From IMG/VR virus record IMGVR_UViG_3300032222_000321, positions 1 through 47,836 of that record: DNA of 47,836 nt; one strand, written 5' to 3'. The translations under genes and the position numbers were made by a program. Within the stretch, counting starts at the first letter, position 1. Each line of letters begins with the position of its first letter. Shown here in pieces: positions 13,909-21,385 of this stretch. The notes under the pieces were generated by a model. It was given only the letters and a program-made list of their open reading frames with translations, was not told the DNA's origin and made no database searches. The DNA comes from a virus.

Positions 13909-16136
13909 CGAAGAATCCGCAGATTGTCCCAGCCATTTGCGTCAACAGTAAAGGTCAGGGTTCCAGGCACTGTCTGCACTCCCGCCGAATTGCTGTACCA
14001 ATCACCGACCGCCGTGAGGCTCGGGCAGATCATCACCGTGCGCTGGTCCTGCTGCTTCACGTTCAGGTGGTGGAAGTGGCCCGCTACAAGGATATTTGCG
14101 TCAGCAAGACCCTGGTAGAACCTGCCCATTGTGTGATTCGACCACCAGCCCCAGAGCGCCTCAGCAGCGTTCTTCTGGGGCTTGGCGAGGTGCCCGTGAG
14201 TGAAGGCGATGTACTGGCCATGAGCCTCCACTGAGACCGCCATCTCGTCCTGGGGGATTCGCCACTGGATGTTGTCCAGTGGGGTTTCTCTCAGGATCTC
14301 GTACACCTGCTCAAACGCTGCCACGTCGTCGTTGTCGTTGAACCCGGTCTGGCGCTTACCGTTCTCTCGGTTCTCACCGTGGTTGCCGCCAGCACAGGTG
14401 ACAGTGACTCGCTGGGCAGACTTGGCGGCAACTACGACAACATCCTTGATCCCTCTCCGCACGACTCGGGATTGCTCCCGACGATCAAGTTCGGTAAGGA
14501 ACGGCTGTGAAGGATAAAATCCACAATTACCGGTCAGAAGGTCATTGGCCAGAGTAAAGGTATGAGTTTCGGGCACAATGGCGCAATACACCTCTTCGAC
14601 GCGATCTGTTTCTTCAATTGATTCGACTCGCCAGCATCGCGCTCGGTTTTTCTGGAAAGTGAATGACCCTTCGTCTGACTTTTTGGCTTGGAATTCTTCA
14701 AAAGTGGCTTTTTTGACTGGATGGACAAGAAAGTCCGACTCAACAGTGGAGAGGACAAGTGTGATCGTCCAGAACTCATCACTTTGGGAGTTCTTTCGGA
14801 TTGGGTTAGTTCCAATCCCCAAGCGGGCGCAGACCGCAGCAAAATGCTCAAGGTTTTCCCTGTGGATCGACGTTAGCCGGAGCATTCCCCCACTTGCTGA
14901 GCCGTCAGCAGCAAAGTATCCAGCGGCCCACCCATAAAGATATGGTAGCGACTCATTGAGTGGTGGAAGGTCCTTCATAAAGGATGGAAGGCATGAAACC
15001 TCTACGTAGTCTGAGTTCTCAGTGATCGTCCAGCCCTTTGAATTTGACAATGGTGATTTTGATCTAACTTCCGAGAACGGGTGCCCCTCAAAATAGGGCA
15101 GCAAGCCAAAGTCTTGTCGGTGTACGTGAACAGCAGACCCTTTTTCGGGACGCTGGGCATTCTTGCGATGCCCGTCCCCAAATACATATCCCGCCATTAC
15201 CCCAATTGGAGAAATGTTATGAGGGTGTTTACCGAAGTTGGAAACCAAAAGGTCGCCGGGCTTAAGGTCGCGTGTTAAAGCATCTTCACGCCCACTGTTC
15301 GTGCTTGGATTGGTGAACCGAAGCCAACGATGGTCGCTTGTGACAAAAACTTCTTTACGGCTTGTCCCTCCGCGACTAAGGGTTAGTTTCACTAAAGGCT
15401 GCGCGCCAAAGGACTTGAATTCAGCAGGCACCCATGACCCATACTCCGACTTGACAACTGCCATTCCCTTCTTGGCTAGATCCCCAATTTGGTAAATACC
15501 GTGTTCGGTGATAACTTCCGTCTCGTAGGCGAAACATGTCCCCTCACCGAGGTCTCCTTGGCCTGCCACAATGATGTGCTGAACAGGCTGGCCCGAGTTT
15601 TTCAGTGCTCGCACCTGGTCGCTCAATAGGTCAGGGAGCGCAGCGATGGCCTCAATGGTCGCCTTGTGGCCTCCAGCGTCGCCGGACCCGACTTGCCAAT
15701 CAGACAGGGCGATGACGAGGGTTCGCTCCACCTCCCCGCCGCCCACATCGCGCTTGCGAATCTTTCGTGCCTCTTTGTACAGTTCCTCTAGCCCAAGAGG
15801 GTCACCCTGCGCCCGCTTGAGCCGGATCTCCGCCCGGAACACGTAGCACATCGCTGAGTAGGCGTCCTCGCCTTGATTGTCGCGCTTCCACCCATCGAAC
15901 GAGGTCCACTTGATGGAGTCGCCAACAACCTCGTACACGTCGGGGTCTAAGCCACGGTCCCTGAGGATATGACTCCAGTCCTGCGGAGCAGCCGCCAACG
16001 TGCCTGTCGTGACTTGGCCCTTCTTGCCGTCCCACACAGCCCCAGGCTCCCAGCCCTTTGGTGGGGGGGGCGTGCGGATTGCCTCAACCTCTTGATTAAG
16101 GCCGAGCAGGTTCTCGTACGCTTCTTCAGGATTCAA
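13905..16136 (-). CDS. Calcineurin-like metallophosphoesterase interrupted by an intein
   Basis: The precursor has 743 residues with a TTG start preceded by GAGGGA. The exteins carry metallophosphoesterase motifs: LSDWQVG (143-149), GQGDLGEG (192-199), GGNHGE (583-588), FTHGH (645-649) and AGHFHH (685-690). The first motif is D-W-Q where most families have D-x-H, so metal binding may be atypical. Residues 201-537 are an intein; the spliced enzyme would have 406 residues. The fold suggests a phosphodiesterase or nuclease acting on nucleic acid. It is followed by two small genes in coupled order. Confidence 0.85.
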   Translation of the reverse strand: MNPEEAYENLLGLNQEVEAIRTPPPPKGWEPGAVWDGKKGQVTTGTLAAAPQDWSHILRDRGLDPDVYEVVGDSIKWTSFDGWKRDNQGEDAYSAMCYVFRAEIRLKRAQGDPLGLEELYKEARKIRKRDVGGGEVERTLVIALSDWQVGSGDAGGHKATIEAIAALPDLLSDQVRALKNSGQPVQHIIVAGQGDLGEGTCFAYETEVITEHGIYQIGDLAKKGMAVVKSEYGSWVPAEFKSFGAQPLVKLTLSRGGTSRKEVFVTSDHRWLRFTNPSTNSGREDALTRDLKPGDLLVSNFGKHPHNISPIGVMAGYVFGDGHRKNAQRPEKGSAVHVHRQDFGLLPYFEGHPFSEVRSKSPLSNSKGWTITENSDYVEVSCLPSFMKDLPPLNESLPYLYGWAAGYFAADGSASGGMLRLTSIHRENLEHFAAVCARLGIGTNPIRKNSQSDEFWTITLVLSTVESDFLVHPVKKATFEEFQAKKSDEGSFTFQKNRARCWRVESIEETDRVEEVYCAIVPETHTFTLANDLLTGNCGFYPSQPFLTELDRREQSRVVRRGIKDVVVVAAKSAQRVTVTCAGGNHGENRENGKRQTGFNDNDDVAAFEQVYEILRETPLDNIQWRIPQDEMAVSVEAHGQYIAFTHGHLAKPQKNAAEALWGWWSNHTMGRFYQGLADANILVAGHFHHLNVKQQDQRTVMICPSLTAVGDWYSNSAGVQTVPGTLTFTVDANGWDNLRILR
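14526..15536 (-). other. Intein with LAGLIDADG homing endonuclease
   Basis: The intein has 337 residues, from C201 (CFAYETEVITEHG, block A) to N537 (TLANDLLTGN, block G), followed by C538 as the +1 nucleophile. TSDHRW (266-271) is the block B TxxH segment. VMAGYVFGDG (313-322) and GWAAGYFAADG (402-412) are the two LAGLIDADG helices, so endonuclease activity is likely retained. It sits directly after the GD motif of the host phosphoesterase, so the enzyme should be inactive until splicing. This part is visibly more A+T-rich than the flanking exteins, which fits recent transfer. Confidence 0.9.
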
Positions 16137-16425
16137 GATCGTCCCTCAATCTAGGATTGCTGCAGACGCAGACTCTGTTTCGATGGTCGGAAATTGTGTC
16201 TCGGCCGATCTGAGCGCCCGCCTTTCGTAGGGCTGCATGGATAGCCCTACTTGAAACTTTCTTGTTTGCCATAAGGCTCACAATCAAGGTTTGCGCTTCG
16301 GGGCCGAGCCTCTCAATGAGTTTTGCAAAAGAACACTTCGACTGCAAAAGGTCTGAAGCGAGACGGCCAAGCAGGGCATCGTTTAGCGCTTCAATATCCG
16401 AATCAGCGTCACGACGATTTGACAT
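16126..16425 (-). CDS. Hypothetical HTH-like protein
   Basis: The product has 99 residues. Residues about 58-85 (VSSRAIHAALRKAGAQIGRDTISDHR) resemble a helix-turn-helix recognition region. The rest is helical. It overlaps the phosphoesterase start by 11 bases. Upstream, TAGTAT sits seven bases before the ATG on this strand, suggesting a leaderless transcript. It may be a small DNA-binding protein, but the identity is not known. Confidence 0.6.
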   Translation of the reverse strand: MSNRRDADSDIEALNDALLGRLASDLLQSKCSFAKLIERLGPEAQTLIVSLMANKKVSSRAIHAALRKAGAQIGRDTISDHRNRVCVCSNPRLRDDLES

Positions 16426-16431
16426 GAGGCC

Positions 16432-16463
16432 TATACTAACATTGATGTGGCCGTGACCACATC
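16432..16463. promoter_or_regulatory. Divergent promoter with operator-like inverted repeat
   Basis: GATGTGG (16444-16450) and CCACATC (16457-16463) form a perfect 7-bp inverted repeat around CCGTGA. A TATACT box (16432-16437) lies beside it and reads AGTATA on the other strand. The site lies between a divergent gene pair, just before the ribosome binding site of the winged-helix gene, which suggests autoregulation. Confidence 0.5.
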
Positions 16464-16475
16464 CAGGAGGTGCAA

Positions 16476-16844
16476 ATGCAAGAGGAACTCAAAGAGCGGT
16501 TTGCTTCCGTTTTGAGTGAAGTCATCTCTCAATGTGCGTATAGCGGCGACGAGCCGGTGAGTCTTTTGGTGCAAAGAGCACGGCTTGTATTCAAGATTGC
16601 TTCGTCGCCTGGTTTGTCCGTTTTGGACCTGCAAGTCTCACTTGGGGTGCAGCAGCAAACAATCTTTGACTATATGTCATATCTTATGGAATCAGGCTTG
16701 GTGGAAAGGCGGCGTTTGAACCGCCGAAATGGCTACTATGCGAACCTTGATACGGTGCTTTCGCAGCCAGATATACTCCTCCTGTTGCATGGCCTGCTCG
16801 CCCTCTGCTCAACGCCAGAGTATGACGACGACGATGTGGCGTGA
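16476..16844 (+). CDS. Winged-helix (MarR-like) transcriptional regulator
   Basis: The product has 122 residues. ATG 16476 is chosen because a perfect AGGAGG ends 5 bases before it. Residues about 47-85 (SVLDLQVSLGVQQQTIFDYMSYLMESGLVERRR) form the HTH and the wing follows (RLNRRNGYYANLDTVL), the layout of MarR/ArsR-like winged helices. The tail is acidic (EYDDDDVA). The inverted repeat in its leader is a natural operator. It stands alone on this strand and ends 9 bases from a convergent gene. Confidence 0.75.
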   Translation: MQEELKERFASVLSEVISQCAYSGDEPVSLLVQRARLVFKIASSPGLSVLDLQVSLGVQQQTIFDYMSYLMESGLVERRRLNRRNGYYANLDTVLSQPDILLLLHGLLALCSTPEYDDDDVA

Positions 16845-16853
16845 TATCAGGGG

Positions 16854-17195
16854 TTATCCCCGACGCATCGTCTCTGCCCACGAAGAAAAAATGTCGTCAG
16901 CGGTTGGGACGATCCAGATCTGACATTCATCAAGATCAGAGTAGGACGGGTCTCCACCGATCAAAGTCCATGCAATTTGGATCTGTTCTGCCGCTGGGCA
17001 AATCCCAACGTTGCATTCAAGTCCGTAGGCATTGACGAAGTACTGAACAACACACCCAATCCGTGGATGTCTACAGGCAGCGCCTTCGCCACCTGGACAC
17101 ATGACCGTAGTGACAACAACTTCCGACCGATTCAATTCCAGCCAGATGACGTGACCGTCGTCGTACCAAAGCGCCGTATCGCTCGCTGTTTGCAT
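16854..17195 (-). CDS. Conserved Cys-containing hypothetical protein
   Basis: The product has 113 residues. It begins with a beta-rich part (ALWYDDGHVIWLELNRSEVVVTTVMCP), then HPRIGCVVQYFVNAYGLECNVGICPA, and ends IWIVPTADDIFSSW. Five cysteines are spaced through the middle. I recall similar small proteins in actinophages but no function. It lies 31 bases downstream of the endolysin gene and is probably co-transcribed with it. Confidence 0.6.
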   Translation of the reverse strand: MQTASDTALWYDDGHVIWLELNRSEVVVTTVMCPGGEGAACRHPRIGCVVQYFVNAYGLECNVGICPAAEQIQIAWTLIGGDPSYSDLDECQIWIVPTADDIFSSWAETMRRG

Positions 17196-17226
17196 GCCGC
17201 AACCCTAGCGGTTGACTTGCCCGAGG

Positions 17227-17925
17227 TCAAACCTTGCTGCAGGAGCCGCCAGCGTTTTCATAATAGGCGGCGAGGCGATGAGCAGTCATGCGGCGAAGTT
17301 CGTCCATCTGTCGGATTCGTGCTGCGCCGGGGCAAGTCTTACCCCTGTAGATGCTCCACTCCTTGAACTGTGAGTGGTAGCCGATGCCGGTGTCATCCCA
17401 CTTAGTGGGAGCAGTACAGGCGATTTTGTACGCTGCACACTGAACCGTGAGAAGATTAGCCAGTCCAGTGATTTGCTCCACGGGCCAGATGGTTGTATTT
17501 AGCGTCGAAGATCCATTGTCCTGGGTCTCGCAGGAAAGAGCGCCATAAAGGCTGCCATTTCGCCACCAACCATTTGCCTTGGCGTTGCAGTCAGCGCGAC
17601 GGTTAAAAGGGAGCACCTGAACAAGGGTCCCGTCAAGGTTGGAAATAATGTGCGGTTCATGGCTTACGTCAGAGCGAAACATGAACCTCCAGAGAGCATC
17701 CCATGAGGTTTTCTTCGGCCCGGCTTGTGAGTGCATAATGGCGGAGCGAGGTGAAATGAACGGCTGTGTAGCCGCCTCGGGCAGCGGCTTGTACGTGACA
17801 CCAGGGCCATGAAGAACATGCCTTTCGTCTAACCAATACCCGCCCGTTACAAAGCGCAGAATGTCAATTTTGGGAGTCTTTGCGTCTAGGCCGACTCCAG
17901 CAAAACTTGGATGGGGAGCGCTCAT
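17227..17925 (-). CDS. N-acetylmuramoyl-L-alanine amidase endolysin
   Basis: The product has 232 residues. It carries the amidase_2/PGRP pattern: IMHSQAG with H65, HIISNLDGTLVQVLPFNRRADCNAKAN (92-118), SCETQ with E132, GYHSQF with H184 and KTCPG with C198. H65, H184 and C198 would hold the catalytic zinc. The enzyme cuts the bond between muramic acid and the stem peptide at the end of infection. No signal peptide or separate wall-binding domain is evident, so it would need a holin; a holin-like gene lies at 33067-33273. The start overlaps the previous stop as ATGA. Confidence 0.85.
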   Translation of the reverse strand: MSAPHPSFAGVGLDAKTPKIDILRFVTGGYWLDERHVLHGPGVTYKPLPEAATQPFISPRSAIMHSQAGPKKTSWDALWRFMFRSDVSHEPHIISNLDGTLVQVLPFNRRADCNAKANGWWRNGSLYGALSCETQDNGSSTLNTTIWPVEQITGLANLLTVQCAAYKIACTAPTKWDDTGIGYHSQFKEWSIYRGKTCPGAARIRQMDELRRMTAHRLAAYYENAGGSCSKV

Positions 17926-18182
17926 TGGGAGGCACCTTTCGTTGCAACTTCGTTCAGTCTAGCAATTTCGTTCTCTAGCGAAGTGATTAGTTCGTCAATC
18001 GAAGGCCACACGACCTCCATGACCGAGCGAACCACACAAGTGCCGCAGTGGTATCGATCCTCCCAGACGGTATCGTAATCATCGGAGTCTTCATTTACGT
18101 CGGCTAAATCCATAAACTTAGCCGCTTCGATGATCGCGTCATCAAGATTCTTTAAAAGAAGCAAATGATCGTCTGTAAGCAT
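17922..18182 (-). CDS. Hypothetical acidic protein upstream of endolysin
   Basis: The product has 86 residues, acidic and helical. It includes YHCGTCVV near the middle (a CxxC that might bind metal) and a C-terminal coiled-coil-like part (IDELITSLENEIARLNEVA). The ATG has no clear Shine-Dalgarno sequence; GATAGT eight bases upstream on this strand suggests a leaderless transcript. It is coupled to the endolysin. Function unknown. Confidence 0.6.
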   Translation of the reverse strand: MLTDDHLLLLKNLDDAIIEAAKFMDLADVNEDSDDYDTVWEDRYHCGTCVVRSVMEVVWPSIDELITSLENEIARLNEVATKGASQ

Positions 18183-18240
18183 AAGACAAGACTATCAATG
18201 TTCAGCCCGACATTCAACGAACGCAAGCGAGATATGGCAT
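18183..18240. promoter_or_regulatory. Short divergent intergenic region
   Basis: These 58 bases separate the leftward lysis genes from the rightward sulfation genes, so both promoters should lie here. On the minus strand TTGAAT and GATAGT are spaced by about 15 bases, ending close to the start at 18182. For the rightward gene I see no clear -10/-35 pair. Function is inferred from gene orientation. Confidence 0.35.
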
Positions 18241-18993
18241 ATGATCATTCAAATTATCGGCCTTCCCGGCAGCGGAAAGACCGCACTAGCAAAATCGCTG
18301 ACTGAACGACTGAACGCTATTCTCCTTAATGGGGATGATGTGCGGAGAACTCTTTCCTCAGACCTGTCATTCTCCCCCGAAGATAGGATTGAGCAGGCAA
18401 GGCGCATGGGGGCAGTAGCCGACATCCTCTCGCGACAGGGTCAAATTGTTGTAGCGGACTTTGTATGTCCAACAAGGGCCACCAGAAAAACCTTTGGCTC
18501 TCCCGACATTTTGATTTGGGTTGACCGAATTGATGAGTCAATTTATGAAGACACAAACATGATTTGGGAGCCACCCGATGACGCCCTCAGAATCGCCCCT
18601 GGTCTCACCGTCGAAGAAGAGGCCGACATTGTTATTTCGTTGTGTGGGCTGCACGACTGGAAAGAACCGGTCACGTTGATGCTTGGCCGTTATCAGCCGT
18701 GGCACGAAGGGCATGACTTCATTCAACGGGAAGCGCTCGCTGACGGGGACAAGGTTTTGATCGGCGTGAGAGCAACGTCGGGGACTTCAGAAAAGGATCC
18801 ATTCACGCAGGAAGAAGTGCTCGGCTTTATTCGTGGCAAGGTGAAGAACCCGTTTGTGGTTCGCTTTCCAAACATCACGAGAATTGTCTATGGTCGCGAC
18901 GTTGGCTACAGGATTGACCAAATCGACGCTCCAGCCCATATTGCTGCCATTACGGCAACGGACATTCGCAATAGAATGAAGACTGGTGAGTGA
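18241..18993 (+). CDS. Adenylylsulfate kinase-like / nucleotidyltransferase fusion
   Basis: The product has 250 residues. The N-terminal domain has GLPGSGKT (7-14), NGDDVRR (30-36), FSPEDR (44-49) and VVADFVCPTRATR (70-82), the order of motifs in APS kinase (CysC), which makes PAPS from APS and ATP. The C-terminal domain begins MLGRYQPWHEGH (147-158), an HxGH nucleotidyltransferase signature, and ends ITATDIRNRM (237-246), the ISATxIR-type motif of adenylyl/cytidylyltransferases. A fused nucleotidyltransferase could make APS from ATP and sulfate, but this is inference. The following gene is a sulfotransferase overlapping by 8 bases, so the pair likely makes and uses PAPS. Confidence 0.8.
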   Translation: MIIQIIGLPGSGKTALAKSLTERLNAILLNGDDVRRTLSSDLSFSPEDRIEQARRMGAVADILSRQGQIVVADFVCPTRATRKTFGSPDILIWVDRIDESIYEDTNMIWEPPDDALRIAPGLTVEEEADIVISLCGLHDWKEPVTLMLGRYQPWHEGHDFIQREALADGDKVLIGVRATSGTSEKDPFTQEEVLGFIRGKVKNPFVVRFPNITRIVYGRDVGYRIDQIDAPAHIAAITATDIRNRMKTGE

Positions 18994-19696
18994 GAGCACA
19001 AACGTCTTCAAGCCCATAAAGGGATACTACGTCATTCTGACTTATCCACGATCAGGGGGAACCCTGCTTCAGCGAATCATAGATGCCGACCCGAACGTGA
19101 CGATGCGCGGGGACAATATCTCCGCCGTTAAGTCCATTGTGGAGGCATATCGATCTCTCAAGCAGGCAAAAGAGGTGCTGCCCCCAATCTTTGACTCCGA
19201 CCCAACATGGAGTGGGTCTCCGTTCTACGGCTCACACCTGTATCGAATGGAGTATCTTAGGATTTCCCTAGCGCGATCGATCGTGGATGGGATCCTCGTC
19301 CCGGAAGCAGGTTCTTCGCATGTTGGATTTCGGGACAACTGGTTCGACCCAACAGTCGCAAAGCCTCATGTAGTCGAAGACTTACTGACGAACTTGGAAG
19401 AGTTGCTCCCTGGCGTAACCTTCCTGATCAACGTCCGCGACCCAGAAGAGACCAGCCGTAGTGCGATCTGGAATAATGATCCAGGGTCTAAAGCCAAGAT
19501 CCAGCAGTGGCGTGAATGGCTTTTACATCTACACAACGATAAGATTGTGCAGCGGTCTCACTTGCTTGACTACGACAAGTACAAAGATGACCCCGCTTAC
19601 TTGACTTCAGTTCTGGCTAGCGCTGGGATTCACGTCAAGCCTCTCGTTGTAGCCTCTCTAATGACCGAGCGGCTGACTCATTTACAGAACTTTTGA
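18986..19696 (+). CDS. PAPS-dependent sulfotransferase
   Basis: The product has 236 residues with a GTG start coupled to the kinase gene. VILTYPRSGGTLLQRI (16-31) is the 5'-phosphosulfate-binding loop of sulfotransferases. FLINVRDPEETSRSA (146-160) supplies the R151 and S157 expected for the 3'-phosphate-binding motif. HVGFRDNWF (112-120) and a helical C-terminus (SVLASAGI) complete the family layout. It would transfer sulfate from PAPS to a hydroxyl or amine of an acceptor. The acceptor is unknown; tail proteins, host surface sugars or small molecules are options. No signal peptide, so it acts in the cytoplasm. Confidence 0.82.
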   Translation: MSESTNVFKPIKGYYVILTYPRSGGTLLQRIIDADPNVTMRGDNISAVKSIVEAYRSLKQAKEVLPPIFDSDPTWSGSPFYGSHLYRMEYLRISLARSIVDGILVPEAGSSHVGFRDNWFDPTVAKPHVVEDLLTNLEELLPGVTFLINVRDPEETSRSAIWNNDPGSKAKIQQWREWLLHLHNDKIVQRSHLLDYDKYKDDPAYLTSVLASAGIHVKPLVVASLMTERLTHLQNF

Positions 19697-19709
19697 CCAA
19701 GGAGCACCA

Positions 19710-20042
19710 ATGGACATCAAGGACGTGCCAGTACTGGAGAGCGATCAGGTATCAAGCCTCGGGTTGCCCATCCCGGCACTGAGTGAACCCGTCGCTGAAC
19801 ACGCTCAAGAGTGCAGGATCTCTTACTACGGTGAACCTTTTGCTGTGCGGTGGGACGGATCTGATATGCGCCTAATGAAGCCATTGGTGAGTTCAAATCC
19901 TGCGGTATTTGGGCATATCGTTGTTGGCCACGTTCACTTCGGATCGACATTGCCCAAGTTTCTGGACCCAATCACTATGGAGCGTCAGGCCAATATCGTT
20001 CTCGCCGCTTACCAGGAGGGCCTGAAGGATGCCGAGAAGTAA
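19710..20042 (+). CDS. Hypothetical protein next to sulfotransferase
   Basis: The product has 110 residues. AAGGAG precedes the ATG. The middle is beta-rich (CRISYYGEPFAVRWDGSDMRL) and the C-terminus has GHIVVGHVHFG followed by a helix (MERQANIVLAAYQEGL). The two GH segments do not form a motif I know. Same strand as the sulfotransferase with a 13-base gap, so probably in one transcript. Function unknown. Confidence 0.62.
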   Translation: MDIKDVPVLESDQVSSLGLPIPALSEPVAEHAQECRISYYGEPFAVRWDGSDMRLMKPLVSSNPAVFGHIVVGHVHFGSTLPKFLDPITMERQANIVLAAYQEGLKDAEK

Positions 20043-20085
20043 TTTCCAACCCTGCTAGCATTGGGTTGACCTGAATGGAGGTGCC

Positions 20086-20580
20086 ATGGTTGTCTTGAGA
20101 TACATTACAGACGAGCAAAAATTGGGGCACCTTTACGGAAATCTGCGCGAAATCGAAAAGCGACTACTTCGTACAGCAGTTGCCAATGGAGTAGATGTCA
20201 AATCCTTAAGTCGTGAAACTTTGACGCAGTACGCTTCATTTGATCAGTCCAATGATTACTCGGTTCCTGATTTAGCGGGCGCTGCGGCGGTCTATCTGCG
20301 AATTCGCCGAGACATTGACGCCATCAATGCAGAACACTGGGAATCAATTAATTGGACCATCGAAAAGGAAGATCAGATCCAGGCAGCAACTCAAGGGTTG
20401 TCTCAGATTGAGCAACGGCTAATAACTGCTGCTGCGGCGAGGGGAATCGGACTGGTTGAACTTGAGGGACTTGACGGCTACGAGGGAGAAGAATGGGACG
20501 AACTAAAAGATCTGGCTCGCAAACTTGCAACGGGAACCGATTATGTAGAGACCCTGGAGCAGTCGGTGGAGGGAGTTTGA
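20086..20580 (+). CDS. Hypothetical helical protein with internal duplication
   Basis: The product has 164 residues, largely helical. The segment REIEKRLLRTAVANGVDV (about 21-38) is echoed by SQIEQRLITAAAARGIGL (about 106-123), suggesting two copies of one helical unit. The C-terminus is acidic. GGAGG precedes the ATG. No family is recognised. It begins a run of four short coupled genes of unknown function. Confidence 0.62.
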   Translation: MVVLRYITDEQKLGHLYGNLREIEKRLLRTAVANGVDVKSLSRETLTQYASFDQSNDYSVPDLAGAAAVYLRIRRDIDAINAEHWESINWTIEKEDQIQAATQGLSQIEQRLITAAAARGIGLVELEGLDGYEGEEWDELKDLARKLATGTDYVETLEQSVEGV

Positions 20581-20581
20581 A

Positions 20582-20806
20582 ATGGCGCTCACGAATGATC
20601 AGATTTTCAAAGCAAGGACAGAGGCAATGGAGTTCTTGGAGTACTCCGTTTACGTGCTGGCCCTTCACCTCAATGTAGAGATGCAGGACTTAAGCAGTGA
20701 GTACGTCATCCCCGTACAAGTCGACGACCCCCAGTATTCGCTTTACCTTTCACTGACGAGGCAGGTAACTGCCCTGGAGGTGGCGCAAAATGAAGTTCCT
20801 GACTGA
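20582..20806 (+). CDS. Small hypothetical protein
   Basis: The product has 74 residues: a helical N-terminus (NDQIFKARTEAMEFLEYSVYVLALHL) and a polar C-terminus. GGAGGGAG lies just before the ATG, within the end of the previous gene. It overlaps the next gene by 17 bases. No motif is recognised. Confidence 0.6.
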   Translation: MALTNDQIFKARTEAMEFLEYSVYVLALHLNVEMQDLSSEYVIPVQVDDPQYSLYLSLTRQVTALEVAQNEVPD

Positions 20807-21047
20807 TCGTCTCAACGAAGCGCAGCGGGTCGACCCATCTGTCCCTAAGGACCGCGCAGCAAAGGAGCGCAAACTGCTGCTGCAGTATGACGCTCCCCCG
20901 CAAAAGGACGACTACGGAGATCGGTACGACAAAGTTGTCGTCCTACACAAAAGTACTGGCGGATTTGAGTTCCCAGAAGAAGCAGCAATCTTTTTCTGTG
21001 GACTTGGGAAGCAGATCAATGCTGGACTCACGGAGCGCCACCAGTGA
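20790..21047 (+). CDS. Small hypothetical protein
   Basis: The product has 85 residues, with a charged N-terminus (RVDPSVPKDRAAKERKLLLQYDA) and a beta-like end (DKVVVLHKSTGGFEFPEEAAIFFCGLG). GGAGG precedes the ATG. Its stop overlaps the next GTG as GTGA. No motif is recognised. Confidence 0.6.
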   Translation: MKFLTDRLNEAQRVDPSVPKDRAAKERKLLLQYDAPPQKDDYGDRYDKVVVLHKSTGGFEFPEEAAIFFCGLGKQINAGLTERHQ

Positions 21048-21385
21048 CAATTACGGCACGCCACGAACAGAACTCCCCCATCTATAGCCCAGCAAAAGAG
21101 TTGGAATGGGCCGAGTTCAATCTCGTCAAGATCATGATCATTCTTGGCGTAGATCCAAGCCTGCTGAACTCGGTATCTATTGAGGAGATGACTGAAGCAC
21201 TTGATCTAGCCTTCAAGCCGGTCGACAAGCCAGACACGGTTCAGTCGGAAGAGTCCCCTCGTAGGTCTAACGCTGCTCAGTCATTCCTTAACAAGCAGCG
21301 TACGCACCTCAAGATCATCATGCTGCGGTCGTGGAGACGCCGAAATATAGCACGATGGGAGGTATTCGATGGCGATCCACAGTAG
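21044..21385 (+). CDS. Small hypothetical protein with basic C-terminus
   Basis: The product has 113 residues from a GTG with CGGAG upstream. The middle is helical and hydrophobic (FNLVKIMIILGVDPSLL). The C-terminus is basic (KQRTHLKIIMLRSWRRRNIARW), which could bind nucleic acid. It overlaps the next gene by 17 bases. Function unknown. Confidence 0.58.
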   Translation: MTITARHEQNSPIYSPAKELEWAEFNLVKIMIILGVDPSLLNSVSIEEMTEALDLAFKPVDKPDTVQSEESPRRSNAAQSFLNKQRTHLKIIMLRSWRRRNIARWEVFDGDPQ

